Under the pieces are notes generated by a model. The model searched no databases. It worked only from the letters and a program-made list of their open reading frames with translations, and was not told the DNA's origin. Both the position numbers and the translations under genes were made by a program. A DNA stretch of 64,000 nt from Nocardia rhizosphaerihabitans. GTDB lineage: Bacteria > Actinomycetota > Actinomycetes > Mycobacteriales > Mycobacteriaceae. Where the stretch lies: positions 186,001-250,000 of the forward strand of contig NZ_BMNE01000004.1 in assembly GCF_014646295.1 (NCBI RefSeq), written 5' to 3'. Below, piece after piece: positions 17,770 to 26,159 of this stretch. The first letter of the stretch is position 1, and each line of letters opens with the position of its first letter.

Positions 17770-19169
17770 AACTCACCCGGTTCGTGCGAATCCAGCTCGC
17801 GATCTTCGCGGTGCTGACGGTGATCGGTCTGGTCGTGATGAGCGGCAGCTACCTGCAGGTACCGGCGATGTTCGGGATCGGCCGGTACGCGGTGACCGTG
17901 CAGCTGGCCGCCACCGGCGGGCTCTATCCCACCGCCAATGTCTCCTACCGCGGGCAGAACATCGGCAAGGTCGAGGGGGTGCGCCTGACGACGGCCGGGG
18001 TCGAAGCGGATCTGTCGATCGACAGCGACTACAAGGTGCCCGCTGATTCGAGCGCGTGGGTGCGCAGTGTCTCGGCCATCGGCGAGCAGTACGTCGACCT
18101 GGTGCCCACCGAGCAACCGTCCGACAAGCATCTGCGCGACGGCTCGGTGATCCCGGAGCAGCGCACCCACCTGCCCCAGGATGTCGGCGCGATGCTCGAC
18201 CAGGCCGACAAGCTGCTCGCCACCGTCGCCGACACCCGCCTGAAGCAGGTGATCGACGAGGCGTTCCACGCGTTCAACGGCGCCGGGCCCGATCTCCAGC
18301 GGTTCATCGACTCGGCGGCGCTGCTGGTGCAGCAGGCCGAAACCGATATCGAGCCGACCAAGAAGCTGCTCGACCAGATCGGCCCGCTGCTGGACACCCA
18401 GACCCGTTCCGCCGACGACATCCGTTCCTGGACAGCGGATCTGGCCACGGTCACCGATCAACTGCGCGAGCACGATCCGGCGCTGCGGAACCTGTTGAGC
18501 AACAGTCCTTCCGCGATGGAGACGGTGACCGAGCAGTTCCAGTCCCTGCGCCCCACCCTGCCGCTGCTCGCCAGCAATCTGGTGAGCCTCGGGCAGGTCG
18601 GCGTGACGTACAACGCGAGCCTGGAACAGCTCATGGTCGTCTTCCCGCCGCTGATCGCGGCGTTGCGGACCGCCATCCGCGGGCCGATCCAGTACGGCGT
18701 GATGGTCGACTTCATGACCGTCGTCAACGACCCGCCCGCCTGCACCACCGGCTTCCTGCCCGCGGACCAGTGGCGACAGCCGAGCGAACTGAACCAGGTG
18801 GACACTCCGCCCGGGCTGTACTGCAAGGTGCCGCAGGACTCGAATATCGCGGTACGCGGCATCCGCAACACGCCGTGCATGGAGTTCCCCGGGGTCCGGG
18901 CACCCACGCCCGAACTGTGCCGGACCGGGTACGTGCCGGAAGGCAACAACCCGCCGTTCGGACCGGTTCAGCCGGTCGCTCCGGCGTCGGCACCGGCAGG
19001 CGCATCGACGGGTGGTGTGACCCCCGCCGCAGCGCGCCCCTATGATCCGTCCACAAGCAGCTATCTGGGCACTGACGGACGCACGTACCGCCAAGGCGAC
19101 ATCGCCGCGGATGGCTCGGGCACCGTTCCGGCCAGCTGGCAGGCGATGTTGGAGGAGCAGCAACGATGA
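17766..19169 (+). CDS. mce4F: Mce4F, steroid-importer MlaD-domain protein
   Basis: 467-residue last Mce subunit, the longest of the six. It has an N-terminal anchor (QLAIFAVLTVIGLVVMSGSY), an MlaD domain (VTVQLAATGGLYPTANVSYR, about 42-118) and the helical region. The large F-type C-terminal segment has four cysteines in the PPACTTGF, LYCKV, TPCMEF and ELCRTGY contexts, probably disulphide-linked outside the cell. The final 40 residues (SYLGTDGRTYRQGD onward) are also typical of F subunits. It overlaps mam4A by 4 bases. Confidence 0.92.
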   Translation: MKLTRFVRIQLAIFAVLTVIGLVVMSGSYLQVPAMFGIGRYAVTVQLAATGGLYPTANVSYRGQNIGKVEGVRLTTAGVEADLSIDSDYKVPADSSAWVRSVSAIGEQYVDLVPTEQPSDKHLRDGSVIPEQRTHLPQDVGAMLDQADKLLATVADTRLKQVIDEAFHAFNGAGPDLQRFIDSAALLVQQAETDIEPTKKLLDQIGPLLDTQTRSADDIRSWTADLATVTDQLREHDPALRNLLSNSPSAMETVTEQFQSLRPTLPLLASNLVSLGQVGVTYNASLEQLMVVFPPLIAALRTAIRGPIQYGVMVDFMTVVNDPPACTTGFLPADQWRQPSELNQVDTPPGLYCKVPQDSNIAVRGIRNTPCMEFPGVRAPTPELCRTGYVPEGNNPPFGPVQPVAPASAPAGASTGGVTPAAARPYDPSTSSYLGTDGRTYRQGDIAADGSGTVPASWQAMLEEQQR

Positions 19170-19969
19170 ACGACAACGACAACCGCCGCCCGCGCAGGCG
19201 GGCCGCACGCTCGGCCGGACCACCGGTCGACGAGACGGCGGCCGAAACGGTCACCATCAGTAAGAGTGAAACCGCATCAATCACGGACGACACGGTGAAG
19301 CTCACCGAGGCGACAGCGCAGTCCGAGGACGCGACGGTGAAGCTCACCGACGCCACCGTGAAGTCCGACGTCACCACCGTGAAGTCCGCGGAAGACACCG
19401 TGAAGCTCGCGGACGCCCCGGCGACCACAGTCAAGCCCCCGGTCGATCTGGCGAAGTCCCCCGACGACACCGACGCGGCCCCGCGCTCGGGTGCCCGCAT
19501 CCTGGCCCTCGCCGCGGCGATCGTGCTCGTTCTCGCCCTGGTCGCCGGCGCCGGTTTCGCCGCCTTCACCGCCTACTCGGTGAACCGGGACGAGGACCTG
19601 CGCGCGCAGTACACCGAGACCGCCCGCCAAGCCGTGCTGAACCTCACCACGATCCGCGCCGACACGGCCAAGGATGACATCGACCGGATTCTCTCGGTGG
19701 CTTCCGGCGACTTCAAGACCGAGTTCGACGGTCGCGTAGATCCGTTCATGGACATCGTCAAGCAGGCGAACGTGGTCTCCACCGGTGAGGTGGTCGAGTC
19801 GGGCATCGTCTCGGCCGACGACAAGTCCGCGCAGGTGCTCGTCGCCGCGAAGCAGACGGTGAGCAACAACGGCTCGCCCGAACCGCAGTCGCGGCAGTAC
19901 CGGTTCCGGATCACCGTGTCGAACAGCGATACCGGAATGACCGTGTCGAAGGTGGAGTTCGTCGGATGA
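19166..19969 (+). CDS. mam4A: Mce-associated membrane protein Mam4A
   Basis: 267-residue Mce-associated protein. Residues 1-108 are a charged cytoplasmic region that contains six near-perfect seven-residue repeats (43-84, consensus TVKLxDA). One membrane span follows (ILALAAAIVLVLALVAGAG, about 112-130), then a family domain outside the membrane (about 140-267, starting NRDEDLRAQYTETARQAVLN). Mam proteins stabilise Mce complexes; Mam4A/B are needed for Mce4 function in mycobacteria. It overlaps mce4F and mam4B by 4 bases each. Confidence 0.9.
   Translation: MNDNDNRRPRRRAARSAGPPVDETAAETVTISKSETASITDDTVKLTEATAQSEDATVKLTDATVKSDVTTVKSAEDTVKLADAPATTVKPPVDLAKSPDDTDAAPRSGARILALAAAIVLVLALVAGAGFAAFTAYSVNRDEDLRAQYTETARQAVLNLTTIRADTAKDDIDRILSVASGDFKTEFDGRVDPFMDIVKQANVVSTGEVVESGIVSADDKSAQVLVAAKQTVSNNGSPEPQSRQYRFRITVSNSDTGMTVSKVEFVG
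19292..19417 (+). repeat. six 21-base tandem repeats inside mam4A
   Basis: Six in-frame units of 21 bases encode heptads that start TVKL, TAQS, TVKL, TVKS, TVKS and TVKL. The second unit is the most diverged. The copy number may vary between strains. Confidence 0.75.
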
Positions 19970-20451
19970 GCCAGCGTATGAAGATCGTCTTCGGCGGCCT
20001 CGCGGCCCTCGGCCTGATCGCCGCGATCGTCCTCGGCGTGAGCGGCTATCAGCTCTGGCAGCACGACCGGACCGAGCAGGCCCGCACCGACGCGATGAGC
20101 ACGGCCAGCCGAACGGTCAGCGCCATGTTCACCTACGAGCCCGCCACCGTCGACACGGAATTGCCGAAGGCGGCCGACGGCCTGACCGAAGGCTTTCGCA
20201 ACGACTACCTGAAGCTGATCAAGGAAGCCATCGCGCCGGGCGCCAAGGAGAAGCAGCTCACCGTCAAGGCCACCACCCAGGCCGAGGGCGTCGTGTCCGC
20301 CGATCCGGAGCACGCCGTCGTGCTGCTGTACCTGAATCAGCTGACCACCAGCAAGGATTCGCCGCAGGGTAGCACCTCGGGCAGCCGGGTGCGGGTCTCG
20401 CTGGACAAGGCCGACGACCGCTGGCTGGTCGCCCAGGTCACGCCGGTCTGA
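19966..20451 (+). CDS. mam4B: Mce-associated membrane protein Mam4B
   Basis: 161-residue Mce-associated protein with one N-terminal membrane span (KIVFGGLAALGLIAAIVLGV). The compact extracytoplasmic domain that follows has the same fold type as the end of Mam4A (TDAMSTASRTVSAMFTYEPA near 36-56; VRVSLDKADDRWLVAQVTPV at the end). It is the last gene of the mce4 operon and is followed at once by a terminator shared with the converging sensor kinase. Confidence 0.88.
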   Translation: MSQRMKIVFGGLAALGLIAAIVLGVSGYQLWQHDRTEQARTDAMSTASRTVSAMFTYEPATVDTELPKAADGLTEGFRNDYLKLIKEAIAPGAKEKQLTVKATTQAEGVVSADPEHAVVLLYLNQLTTSKDSPQGSTSGSRVRVSLDKADDRWLVAQVTPV

Positions 20452-20486
20452 TCCACCGCGACGCGGATCGCATCCACTGTGGTCGT

Positions 20487-20514
20487 CGGCCCGGCCTGAA
20501 CTCAGGCCGGGCCG
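20487..20514. terminator. bidirectional terminator after mam4B
   Basis: CGGCCCGGCCTGA (20487-20499) pairs perfectly with TCAGGCCGGGCCG (20502-20514). The right arm overlaps the last codons of the converging sensor kinase. Confidence 0.8.
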
Positions 20515-21944
20515 CGGTCGTCTCGGGGCAGCCGGACCACGAACGTCGCGCCACCGCCCGGCGTCGGCGCGACCTCCACCATGCCGTTGTGGGCCGCCAC
20601 CAGCGCGGCCACGATGGACAGGCCGAGGCCGGTGCCGCCGCTGCTGCGGGCGCGTGAGGTGTCGGCGCGGTAGAACCGCTCGAAGATCCGCGCGGACTCC
20701 TCGGAAGTAAGGCCGGGTCCGGTGTCGGCGACCTCCACGCGCACCTCGTCTTCGGCCGGGGTGAGCCGGACGGTGATCGTCGTGCCGTCCGGTGTGTGCG
20801 TGCGGGCGTTGTTGAGCAGGTTGGTGAGGATCTGGCGGAGGCGGTGCTCGTCGCCGAGGATCTCCAATGTGCCGGTGCCCTCGGCGATGTCGAGGGTGAT
20901 CGGGCGGTGCTCGCCCGCGGCCTCCTCGACCGCGCGTGCGCTGTGCACGGCGTCGCCCGCGATGGCGAGCAGGTCGACCGGCCGCAGGTCGACGGGGCGT
21001 TGCGCGTCGAGTCTGGCCAGCATCAGCAGGTCTTCCACCAGCAGGCCCATGCGCTGTGCCTCGTGTTCGATGCGGCTCATGAAGGTCGCGGGGTCGCCGG
21101 TCGCGCCCTGCCGGTACAGCTCGGCGAAGCCGCGGATGGTGGTGAGCGGGGTGCGCAGTTCGTGACTGGCGTCGGCGACGAAACGCCGCATGCGGGCCTC
21201 GGATTCGCGCGCGGCCGCCTCGGAAGCCTCGGTGGCGGCGAAAGCCTGCTGGATCTGGGTGAGCATGCTGTTGAGCGAGCGGGACAGCCGGTCGACCTCG
21301 GTATCGTTGCCGCGCACCGGGACTCGGTGGTGCAGCTCGCCTTCCGCGATGGCCGCGGCGGTGGCCTCGACCCGGCGCAACGGCCGCAGGCTGCCGCGGA
21401 CCACGAAGTAGGCGGCGATCGCCAAGGCCGTCAGGATGATCGCGCCGACCACGAGTTCCAGCACGACGAGATTGCGTACGGTCTCGATGTTCTCGGTGAG
21501 TGGCCAGGCGACCGTCGCCGACGCGTGCTTGCCGTGCACCGTCAGCACCCGCCACCGGTCGTCCGAGTCACCTTCCGAGCCGACCGTGACCGGTTGCAGC
21601 GCAGGCGGATCGGGCAGCGCCGGGGTGGCGTCGGTGCCGAAGACGTTGTCCAGGGTGATGTCCCGGGTTCCGTCGGAGCTCTCGGCGTGCAGGTAGTACC
21701 GGCCGGGAGGCTGGCGGTCCGGTGCCGGGGCAGGCAGGACGGGGGCGGGCAGGCCGACCCGGCGTTCCCATTCGATCGCCGCATCCGTCAATTGCTGATC
21801 GGTGCGATTCTGCAGCGAGGTCTCCATCGCCTTGGTGACAACGAAACCCGAAGCTACCAAGCCGAATCCGGCCATCGCCACCAGAATCAGCACCAGCGTC
21901 ACCCGTAGCGGGATCGCCGAGAACCTGGGGACGCGCAGCCTCAT
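20502..21944 (-). CDS. two-component sensor histidine kinase
   Basis: 480-residue membrane kinase. It has two spans (about 12-37 and 160-182) around an extracellular sensor region rich in Pro and Asp, then a HAMP linker (about 183-235) and the phospho-acceptor segment FVADASHELRTPLTT with His261. The ATPase domain shows NLLNNARTHTPDG (N box), VADTGPGLT (G1), FERFYRADTSRARSSGGTGL (F and G2). Its start overlaps the response-regulator stop by 4 bases. It resembles TcrY/CutS-type kinases. The stimulus is unknown; facing the mce4 operon suggests, but does not show, an envelope-lipid signal. Confidence 0.88.
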   Translation of the reverse strand: MRLRVPRFSAIPLRVTLVLILVAMAGFGLVASGFVVTKAMETSLQNRTDQQLTDAAIEWERRVGLPAPVLPAPAPDRQPPGRYYLHAESSDGTRDITLDNVFGTDATPALPDPPALQPVTVGSEGDSDDRWRVLTVHGKHASATVAWPLTENIETVRNLVVLELVVGAIILTALAIAAYFVVRGSLRPLRRVEATAAAIAEGELHHRVPVRGNDTEVDRLSRSLNSMLTQIQQAFAATEASEAAARESEARMRRFVADASHELRTPLTTIRGFAELYRQGATGDPATFMSRIEHEAQRMGLLVEDLLMLARLDAQRPVDLRPVDLLAIAGDAVHSARAVEEAAGEHRPITLDIAEGTGTLEILGDEHRLRQILTNLLNNARTHTPDGTTITVRLTPAEDEVRVEVADTGPGLTSEESARIFERFYRADTSRARSSGGTGLGLSIVAALVAAHNGMVEVAPTPGGGATFVVRLPRDDRGPA

Positions 21945-22657
21945 CGCGCGGCAGGCTCCCGCATCACATACCCGACGCCCCGCAAGGTGTGAATGAGCCG
22001 CTGCTCGCCGGTGTCGACCTTCTTGCGCAGATACGACACATAGGTCTCGACCACGCCCACTTCACCGCCGAAGTCGTAGCGCCACACGTGATCCAGGATG
22101 CGCGGTTTGCTGAGCACGCTGCCCGCGTTCACCATGAAATAGCGCAGCAGCGTGAATTCGGTGGGGGACAGGGCAACCGGCTCGCCCGCCTTCCACACCT
22201 CGTGGGTGTCGTCGTCGAGTTCGATGTCGGCGAACCGCAGCCGGGTGCTCGCCTGTTCCGGCGCCGTCTGTCCGGCGCGGCGCAGGATCACTCGCAGCCG
22301 GGCCACCACTTCCTCGAGGCTGAACGGCTTGGTGACATAGTCGTCGGCGCCGAGGGTGAGGCCGGTGATCTTGTCCTCGACCTCGTCGCGGGCGGTCAGG
22401 AACAGGACAGGGGCGTCGATGCCGTCGGCGCGCAACCTGCGCAGCAGGCCGAAGCCGTCCATCCCGGGCATCATCACATCGACGATCAGCGCCTGCGGGC
22501 GGAACACGCGCGCCTTGTCCAGCGCTTCGGCGCCGTCGGCGGCCGTCGCCACCTCGAAACCCTGGTAGCGCAGGCTCACCGCCAGCAGTTCGACGATCAT
22601 CGGTTCGTCGTCGACGACGAGCACCCTGGCTTCGGGTGCATCAGGCACACCGCTCAT
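21941..22657 (-). CDS. OmpR-family response regulator
   Basis: 238-residue regulator. The receiver domain (about 10-125) has VLVVDDEP with the acidic pair, Asp60 as phospho-acceptor in IVDVMMPGMDG, a Thr in LFLTARDEVED and Lys in DDYVTKPFS. The C-terminal winged helix includes LSPTEFTLLRYFMVNAGSVL and YVSYLRKKVD. It is co-transcribed with the kinase that follows. An in-frame ATG 9 bases upstream (22666), with a weak GGTGG before it, is an alternative start. Confidence 0.88.
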   Translation of the reverse strand: MSGVPDAPEARVLVVDDEPMIVELLAVSLRYQGFEVATAADGAEALDKARVFRPQALIVDVMMPGMDGFGLLRRLRADGIDAPVLFLTARDEVEDKITGLTLGADDYVTKPFSLEEVVARLRVILRRAGQTAPEQASTRLRFADIELDDDTHEVWKAGEPVALSPTEFTLLRYFMVNAGSVLSKPRILDHVWRYDFGGEVGVVETYVSYLRKKVDTGEQRLIHTLRGVGYVMREPAAR

Positions 22658-22724
22658 GGGTCTCATCGTCCACCACCCTGCTGGGAAGTGGCTGGACCCA
22701 TGCTGTGAGGTCGCTGTGCGCCGC

Positions 22725-24254
22725 TCAGCGCGACGATTCGCCGAACACGTCCTCGTCTTCGCTGAGCAGAGCCGAGCCGGCGATATTGCCGTGCGAGAGC
22801 GAGTCGAGGAAGGCACGGGCCCAGCGTTCGACGTCGTGGGTGAGCACCTGGCGGCGCATCGACCGCATCCGGCGGCGCTTGGTGTCGCGGTCGTCGTCGA
22901 GCGCGCCGACGATGGCGTCCTTGACGCTGTCCAGGTCGTGCGGGTTGCACAGGTAGGACTGGCGCAGCTCGGCGGCAGCGCCGGTGAACTCGCTGAGCAC
23001 CAGGGCGCCGTTGAGGTCGCTGTGGCAGGCCACGTACTCCTTGGCGACCAGGTTCATGCCGTCACGCAGCGGGGTCACCAGCATGGCGTCGGCGGCGACG
23101 AAGAAGGCGATCAGCTCGTCGCGGGGGATCGGGCGGTGCAGATAGTGCACGACCGGGTAGCCGACGCGGGCGAACTCGCCGTTGATCCGGCCGACCTGGC
23201 GCTCGATGTCGCCGCGCATCTTGATGTAGCTCTGCACGCGTTCGCGGCTCGGGGTGGCCAGCTGCACCATCACCGTCTCGGACGGGTCGATCCGGCCCTC
23301 TTCCAGCAGTTCCTGCAGCGCGTTGAGCCGGATGTCGATGCCCTTGGTGTAGTCGAGGCGATCGACGCCGAGCATGATGTTCTTCGGATTGCCCAGCTCG
23401 GCGCGGATCTTGGCGGCCCGTTCGCGCACCGAACGACGCCGCGAATGCTCGTCGAGCTCGGCGGAGTCGATCGAGATCGGGAACGCGCCGACGCGCACCG
23501 TGCGGAAGCCGACCTGCACCACACCCAGCTTGGACCGCACGCCGATGGTGCCCCGTGAGGTGGGCTGACCGGCCAGCCTGCGGGCCAGGTAGAGGAAGTT
23601 CTGCGCGCCGCCGGGCAGGTGGAAACCGATCAGGTCGGCGCCGAGCAGGCCCTCGACGATCTCGGTGCGCCACGGCATCTGCATGAACAGCTCGACCGGG
23701 GGGAACGGGATGTGCAGGAAGAAGCCGATGGTCAGGTCGGGCCGCAGCATGCGCAGCATCTTCGGCACCAGCTGCAGCTGGTAGTCCTGCACCCAGACCG
23801 TCGCGCCCTCGGCGGCCACCTTCGCCGTCTCCTCCGCGAACCGGCGGTTGACCTCGACATAGGCGGCCCACCAGGCCCTGTCGTAGACCGGACGCACGAT
23901 CACGTCGTGATACAGCGGCCACAGCGTGCCGTTGGAGAACCCCTCGTAGTAGTCCTCGACCTCCTGCGCCGTCAGCGGCACCGGATGCAGTTCCAGGCCG
24001 TCTTCGATGATCGGCTCGACCTCGACGTCGGGCACGCCGGCCCAGCCGACCCAGGCCCCCTTGTTGCTGCGCAGGACCGGCTCCAGCGCGGTCACCAGAC
24101 CGCCGGGGCTGCGCTTCCATCGGGTCGTGCCGTCGGGCAGGCGCTCCAGGTCTACCGGCAGCCGATTGGCGACGACAACGAACCCGGAGCCCGCACCGCT
24201 CGCGACGGATTCGCTGTCATCGGACGGACGGTCGTTGGACTGTTTATCGATCAT
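22725..24254 (-). CDS. otsA: alpha,alpha-trehalose-phosphate synthase OtsA
   Basis: 509-residue GT20 glycosyltransferase that joins UDP- or ADP-glucose to glucose-6-phosphate, giving trehalose-6-phosphate. Trehalose is the carrier of mycolic acids in these bacteria. Family motifs are present: VVVANRLPVD at the N-terminus, GWAGVPD, WVQDYQLQLVPKMLR, FFLHIPFPP, the sugar-nucleotide region MLGVDRLDYTKGI and TPLRDGMNLVAKEYVACH. The ATG at 24254 gives the usual length; a GTG 12 bases upstream is possible. A small conserved gene precedes it as in M. tuberculosis (Rv3489-Rv3490). Confidence 0.92.
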   Translation of the reverse strand: MIDKQSNDRPSDDSESVASGAGSGFVVVANRLPVDLERLPDGTTRWKRSPGGLVTALEPVLRSNKGAWVGWAGVPDVEVEPIIEDGLELHPVPLTAQEVEDYYEGFSNGTLWPLYHDVIVRPVYDRAWWAAYVEVNRRFAEETAKVAAEGATVWVQDYQLQLVPKMLRMLRPDLTIGFFLHIPFPPVELFMQMPWRTEIVEGLLGADLIGFHLPGGAQNFLYLARRLAGQPTSRGTIGVRSKLGVVQVGFRTVRVGAFPISIDSAELDEHSRRRSVRERAAKIRAELGNPKNIMLGVDRLDYTKGIDIRLNALQELLEEGRIDPSETVMVQLATPSRERVQSYIKMRGDIERQVGRINGEFARVGYPVVHYLHRPIPRDELIAFFVAADAMLVTPLRDGMNLVAKEYVACHSDLNGALVLSEFTGAAAELRQSYLCNPHDLDSVKDAIVGALDDDRDTKRRRMRSMRRQVLTHDVERWARAFLDSLSHGNIAGSALLSEDEDVFGESSR

Positions 24255-24319
24255 TGGTCCACTCACGCATCCTTTGCGCGTCGCAGGGTCCCGCTTTGAG
24301 GTTGTGGTTGTAGGGAGGG

Positions 24320-24478
24320 TCAGCTGGGGCCGATGCCGAGCATCGACAGCAGCATCCGGCACTCGTCGGCGTCTTCGGCGTATGCCGCGACGACGCGCTG
24401 TGCCTGGCGAGCGGTCTCGTCGGCCAGTGGCTCGAGCTCGTCGTCGGCGATGTCGTTGGCGCTGCTCTTGGCGGCCAT
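24320..24478 (-). CDS. small conserved protein upstream of otsA (Rv3489-like)
   Basis: 52-residue acidic protein starting MAAKSSANDIADDELEPLAD and ending CRMLLSMLGIGPS. It has a GGGAGG ribosome-binding site ahead of the ATG at 24478; the frame is open further upstream without one. A predicted helix spans about 20-46, with no membrane span or known domain. A similarly sized gene sits at the same place before otsA in M. tuberculosis, which supports a real gene. Function is unknown. Confidence 0.7.
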   Translation of the reverse strand: MAAKSSANDIADDELEPLADETARQAQRVVAAYAEDADECRMLLSMLGIGPS

Positions 24479-24650
24479 AGTGGTACGTCCTCCCGGTTTC
24501 CAAACGCTCTGCGTGCGAGTAGTCAATACTATCGGTCGTCTGTGCACGACCGATGAACTCCCGACCCGATCACCCCACCCCGGTGCAGTGTCGTGGCGGT
24601 CCCGTTACCGTGGTTGTCGGACAGCTCCACCCCGCAGAGAGGTTTCTTTC

Positions 24651-25484
24651 ATGCCACTGGCCACGGTGAACGGCATCGCACTGAACTATCAGGTCAAGGG
24701 CGACCGTACCAAGGGCACCGACGTCAAGGGCGGCGGTCCGCTGGTGGTGTTGATCATGGGCACCGGGTCGCCGGGCCGGGTGTGGGATCTGCATCAGGTT
24801 CCCGCGCTGGTCGCGGCCGGGTACCGCGTCTGCGTCTTCGACAACCGTGGCATCGCGCCGTCGTTCGAGGCCGCAGGCGGTATGCGGATCGAGGATCTGG
24901 TGGCCGACACCGCGGCGCTGATCGAGTTCCTCGACGAGGGACCCGCCCTGATCGCGGGCACCTCGATGGGCGCCCGGGTCGCCCAGGAGCTGGCGCTGGC
25001 CCGTCCCGACCTGGTCCGCAAGGCTGTCTTCATGGCTGGTCACGGCAGGCTGGACCAGTTCCAGAAGACGCTGTCGGCCGGTGAGCAGGACCTCGACGCC
25101 GCGGGTATGCAGCTGCCCGCGAAATTCGAGGCGGCGCTGACCGCGGTGATGAATCTGTCGCCCGCGACCATGGCCGACACCAACGCCGCCCGCGATTGGC
25201 TGGATCTGTTCGAGTTCACCGGCGGGGCCACGCCCCCCGGAATCCGGGCCCAGCGGGCGATGGACCACGAGTTCGACCGGATCGCCGCCTACCGCGCAAT
25301 CACGGTGCCCTGCCTGGCAATTGGCTTCGCCGATGATAGGATGATTCCGCCTTATCTGTCACGGGAGGTTGCCGAGGCCATCCCGGGCGCCAGGTACCAG
25401 GAGATTCCGGACACCGGGCACTACGGCTACCTGGAACGCCCCGAGGCGGTCAACAAGATCCTCCTCGATTTCTTCGCGGCCTGA
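24651..25484 (+). CDS. alpha/beta hydrolase
   Basis: 277-residue alpha/beta-hydrolase-fold protein. The oxyanion strand region reads VVLIMGTGSPGRVWDLH, the nucleophile elbow GTSMGA holds the serine, the acid is probably Asp in FADDRMIPP, and the histidine lies in DTGHYGYLERP. The ATG at 24651 follows GAGAGG; upstream open frame is in non-coding sequence. It lies 120 bases before mbtH on the same strand. A thioesterase-like link to peptide synthesis is possible but unproven, since no synthetase is in view. Confidence 0.82.
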   Translation: MPLATVNGIALNYQVKGDRTKGTDVKGGGPLVVLIMGTGSPGRVWDLHQVPALVAAGYRVCVFDNRGIAPSFEAAGGMRIEDLVADTAALIEFLDEGPALIAGTSMGARVAQELALARPDLVRKAVFMAGHGRLDQFQKTLSAGEQDLDAAGMQLPAKFEAALTAVMNLSPATMADTNAARDWLDLFEFTGGATPPGIRAQRAMDHEFDRIAAYRAITVPCLAIGFADDRMIPPYLSREVAEAIPGARYQEIPDTGHYGYLERPEAVNKILLDFFAA

Positions 25485-25604
25485 CCGCCGAGGCTGAGGT
25501 AACCACCTACACGTAACGTCTGCCTTGCTAGGGTCGACACAACGCCCGGGGGTGCGCACCCCTGAGCGATCCCGTACACAGCGCCAGTATCCAGTGAGGT
25601 GAAA

Positions 25605-25841
25605 TTGAGCACCAACCCCTTCGACGACGAGGACGGCCGCTTCTTCGTTCTGGTCAACGACGAAGAGCAGCACTCCCTGTGGCCCGCGTTCGCGGAGGTC
25701 CCGGCGGGTTGGCGTGTCGTGTTCGGTGAAGAAAGCCGGGCCGCGTGCGTCGAATACGTCGAGAAGAACTGGACCGATATGCGTCCCAAGAGCCTGCGTG
25801 ACGCGATGGCCGCCGACGATGCGGCTCGCGCCCAGTCCTGA
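25605..25841 (+). CDS. MbtH-like protein (orphan)
   Basis: 78-residue MbtH-family protein, a chaperone-like activator of adenylation domains in non-ribosomal peptide synthetases. The signature is complete: NDEEQHSLWPAFAEVPAGW, then VEYVEKNWTDMRPKSL. The TTG at 25605 gives the usual MSTNPFDD start and has GAGG before it; a GTG two codons upstream is the alternative. No synthetase gene occurs in this window, so it must serve enzymes elsewhere. A terminator hairpin follows. Confidence 0.9.
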   Translation: MSTNPFDDEDGRFFVLVNDEEQHSLWPAFAEVPAGWRVVFGEESRAACVEYVEKNWTDMRPKSLRDAMAADDAARAQS

Positions 25842-25883
25842 GCAGTAACACAGATACTGCGCCGGGACCTCGCTGAGCGTGAC

Positions 25884-25917
25884 GGCCGTGTGGCACTTCT
25901 ACCGATGCCACGCGGCC
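25884..25917 (+). terminator. terminator hairpin after mbtH
   Basis: GGCCGTGTGGCA (25884-25895) pairs with TGCCACGCGGCC (25906-25917) apart from one G-T position. The tRNA promoter element TATGAT (25930-25935) follows. Confidence 0.65.
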
Positions 25918-25968
25918 GCCGCGTGCGGCTATGATGGTCGCTGCCCTCCGGGGCCCATGAAGTACCTT

Positions 25969-26040
25969 GCCTCCTTAGCTCAGTGGTAGAGCACTCGCCT
26001 TGTAAGCGAAAGGTCGTCAGTTCAATCCTGACAGGGGGCT
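25969..26040 (+). tRNA. tRNA-Thr (anticodon TGT)
   Basis: 72-base cloverleaf. The acceptor arms GCCTCCT and AGGGGGC pair, the D arm is GCTC/GAGC, the anticodon loop CTTGTAA gives TGT, and the T arm is GTCAG-TTCAATC-CTGAC. The 3' CCA is not encoded. A TATGAT promoter element lies 33 bases upstream and a terminator follows. Confidence 0.95.
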
Positions 26041-26048
26041 CCGAAGAC

Positions 26049-26087
26049 AGGCCTCCGACCTGCGTTGAAGCGCGGTCGGGGGCCTTT
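26049..26087 (+). terminator. terminator hairpin after tRNA-Thr
   Basis: AGGCCTCCGACC (26049-26060) pairs with GGTCGGGGGCCT (26074-26085) with one mismatch and is followed by a short T run. Confidence 0.7.
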
Positions 26088-26159
26088 CGCGTCGAACCGC
26101 GCTCCTGTGCGAAGCGTTCGGCATAGGGTGAGTTCACCAGTGATCCACCTGGAGATCCG

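Noticed and set aside
17484..19223. 579-residue open frame opposite mce4F
   Set aside because: Antisense shadow; mce4F is anchored by operon overlaps and Mce motifs.
25969..26040. tRNA-Thr as an integration site for the island at 27117-30238
   Set aside because: The secreted propeller gene lies between, no copy of the tRNA 3' end is seen at the island border, and no integrase is present.
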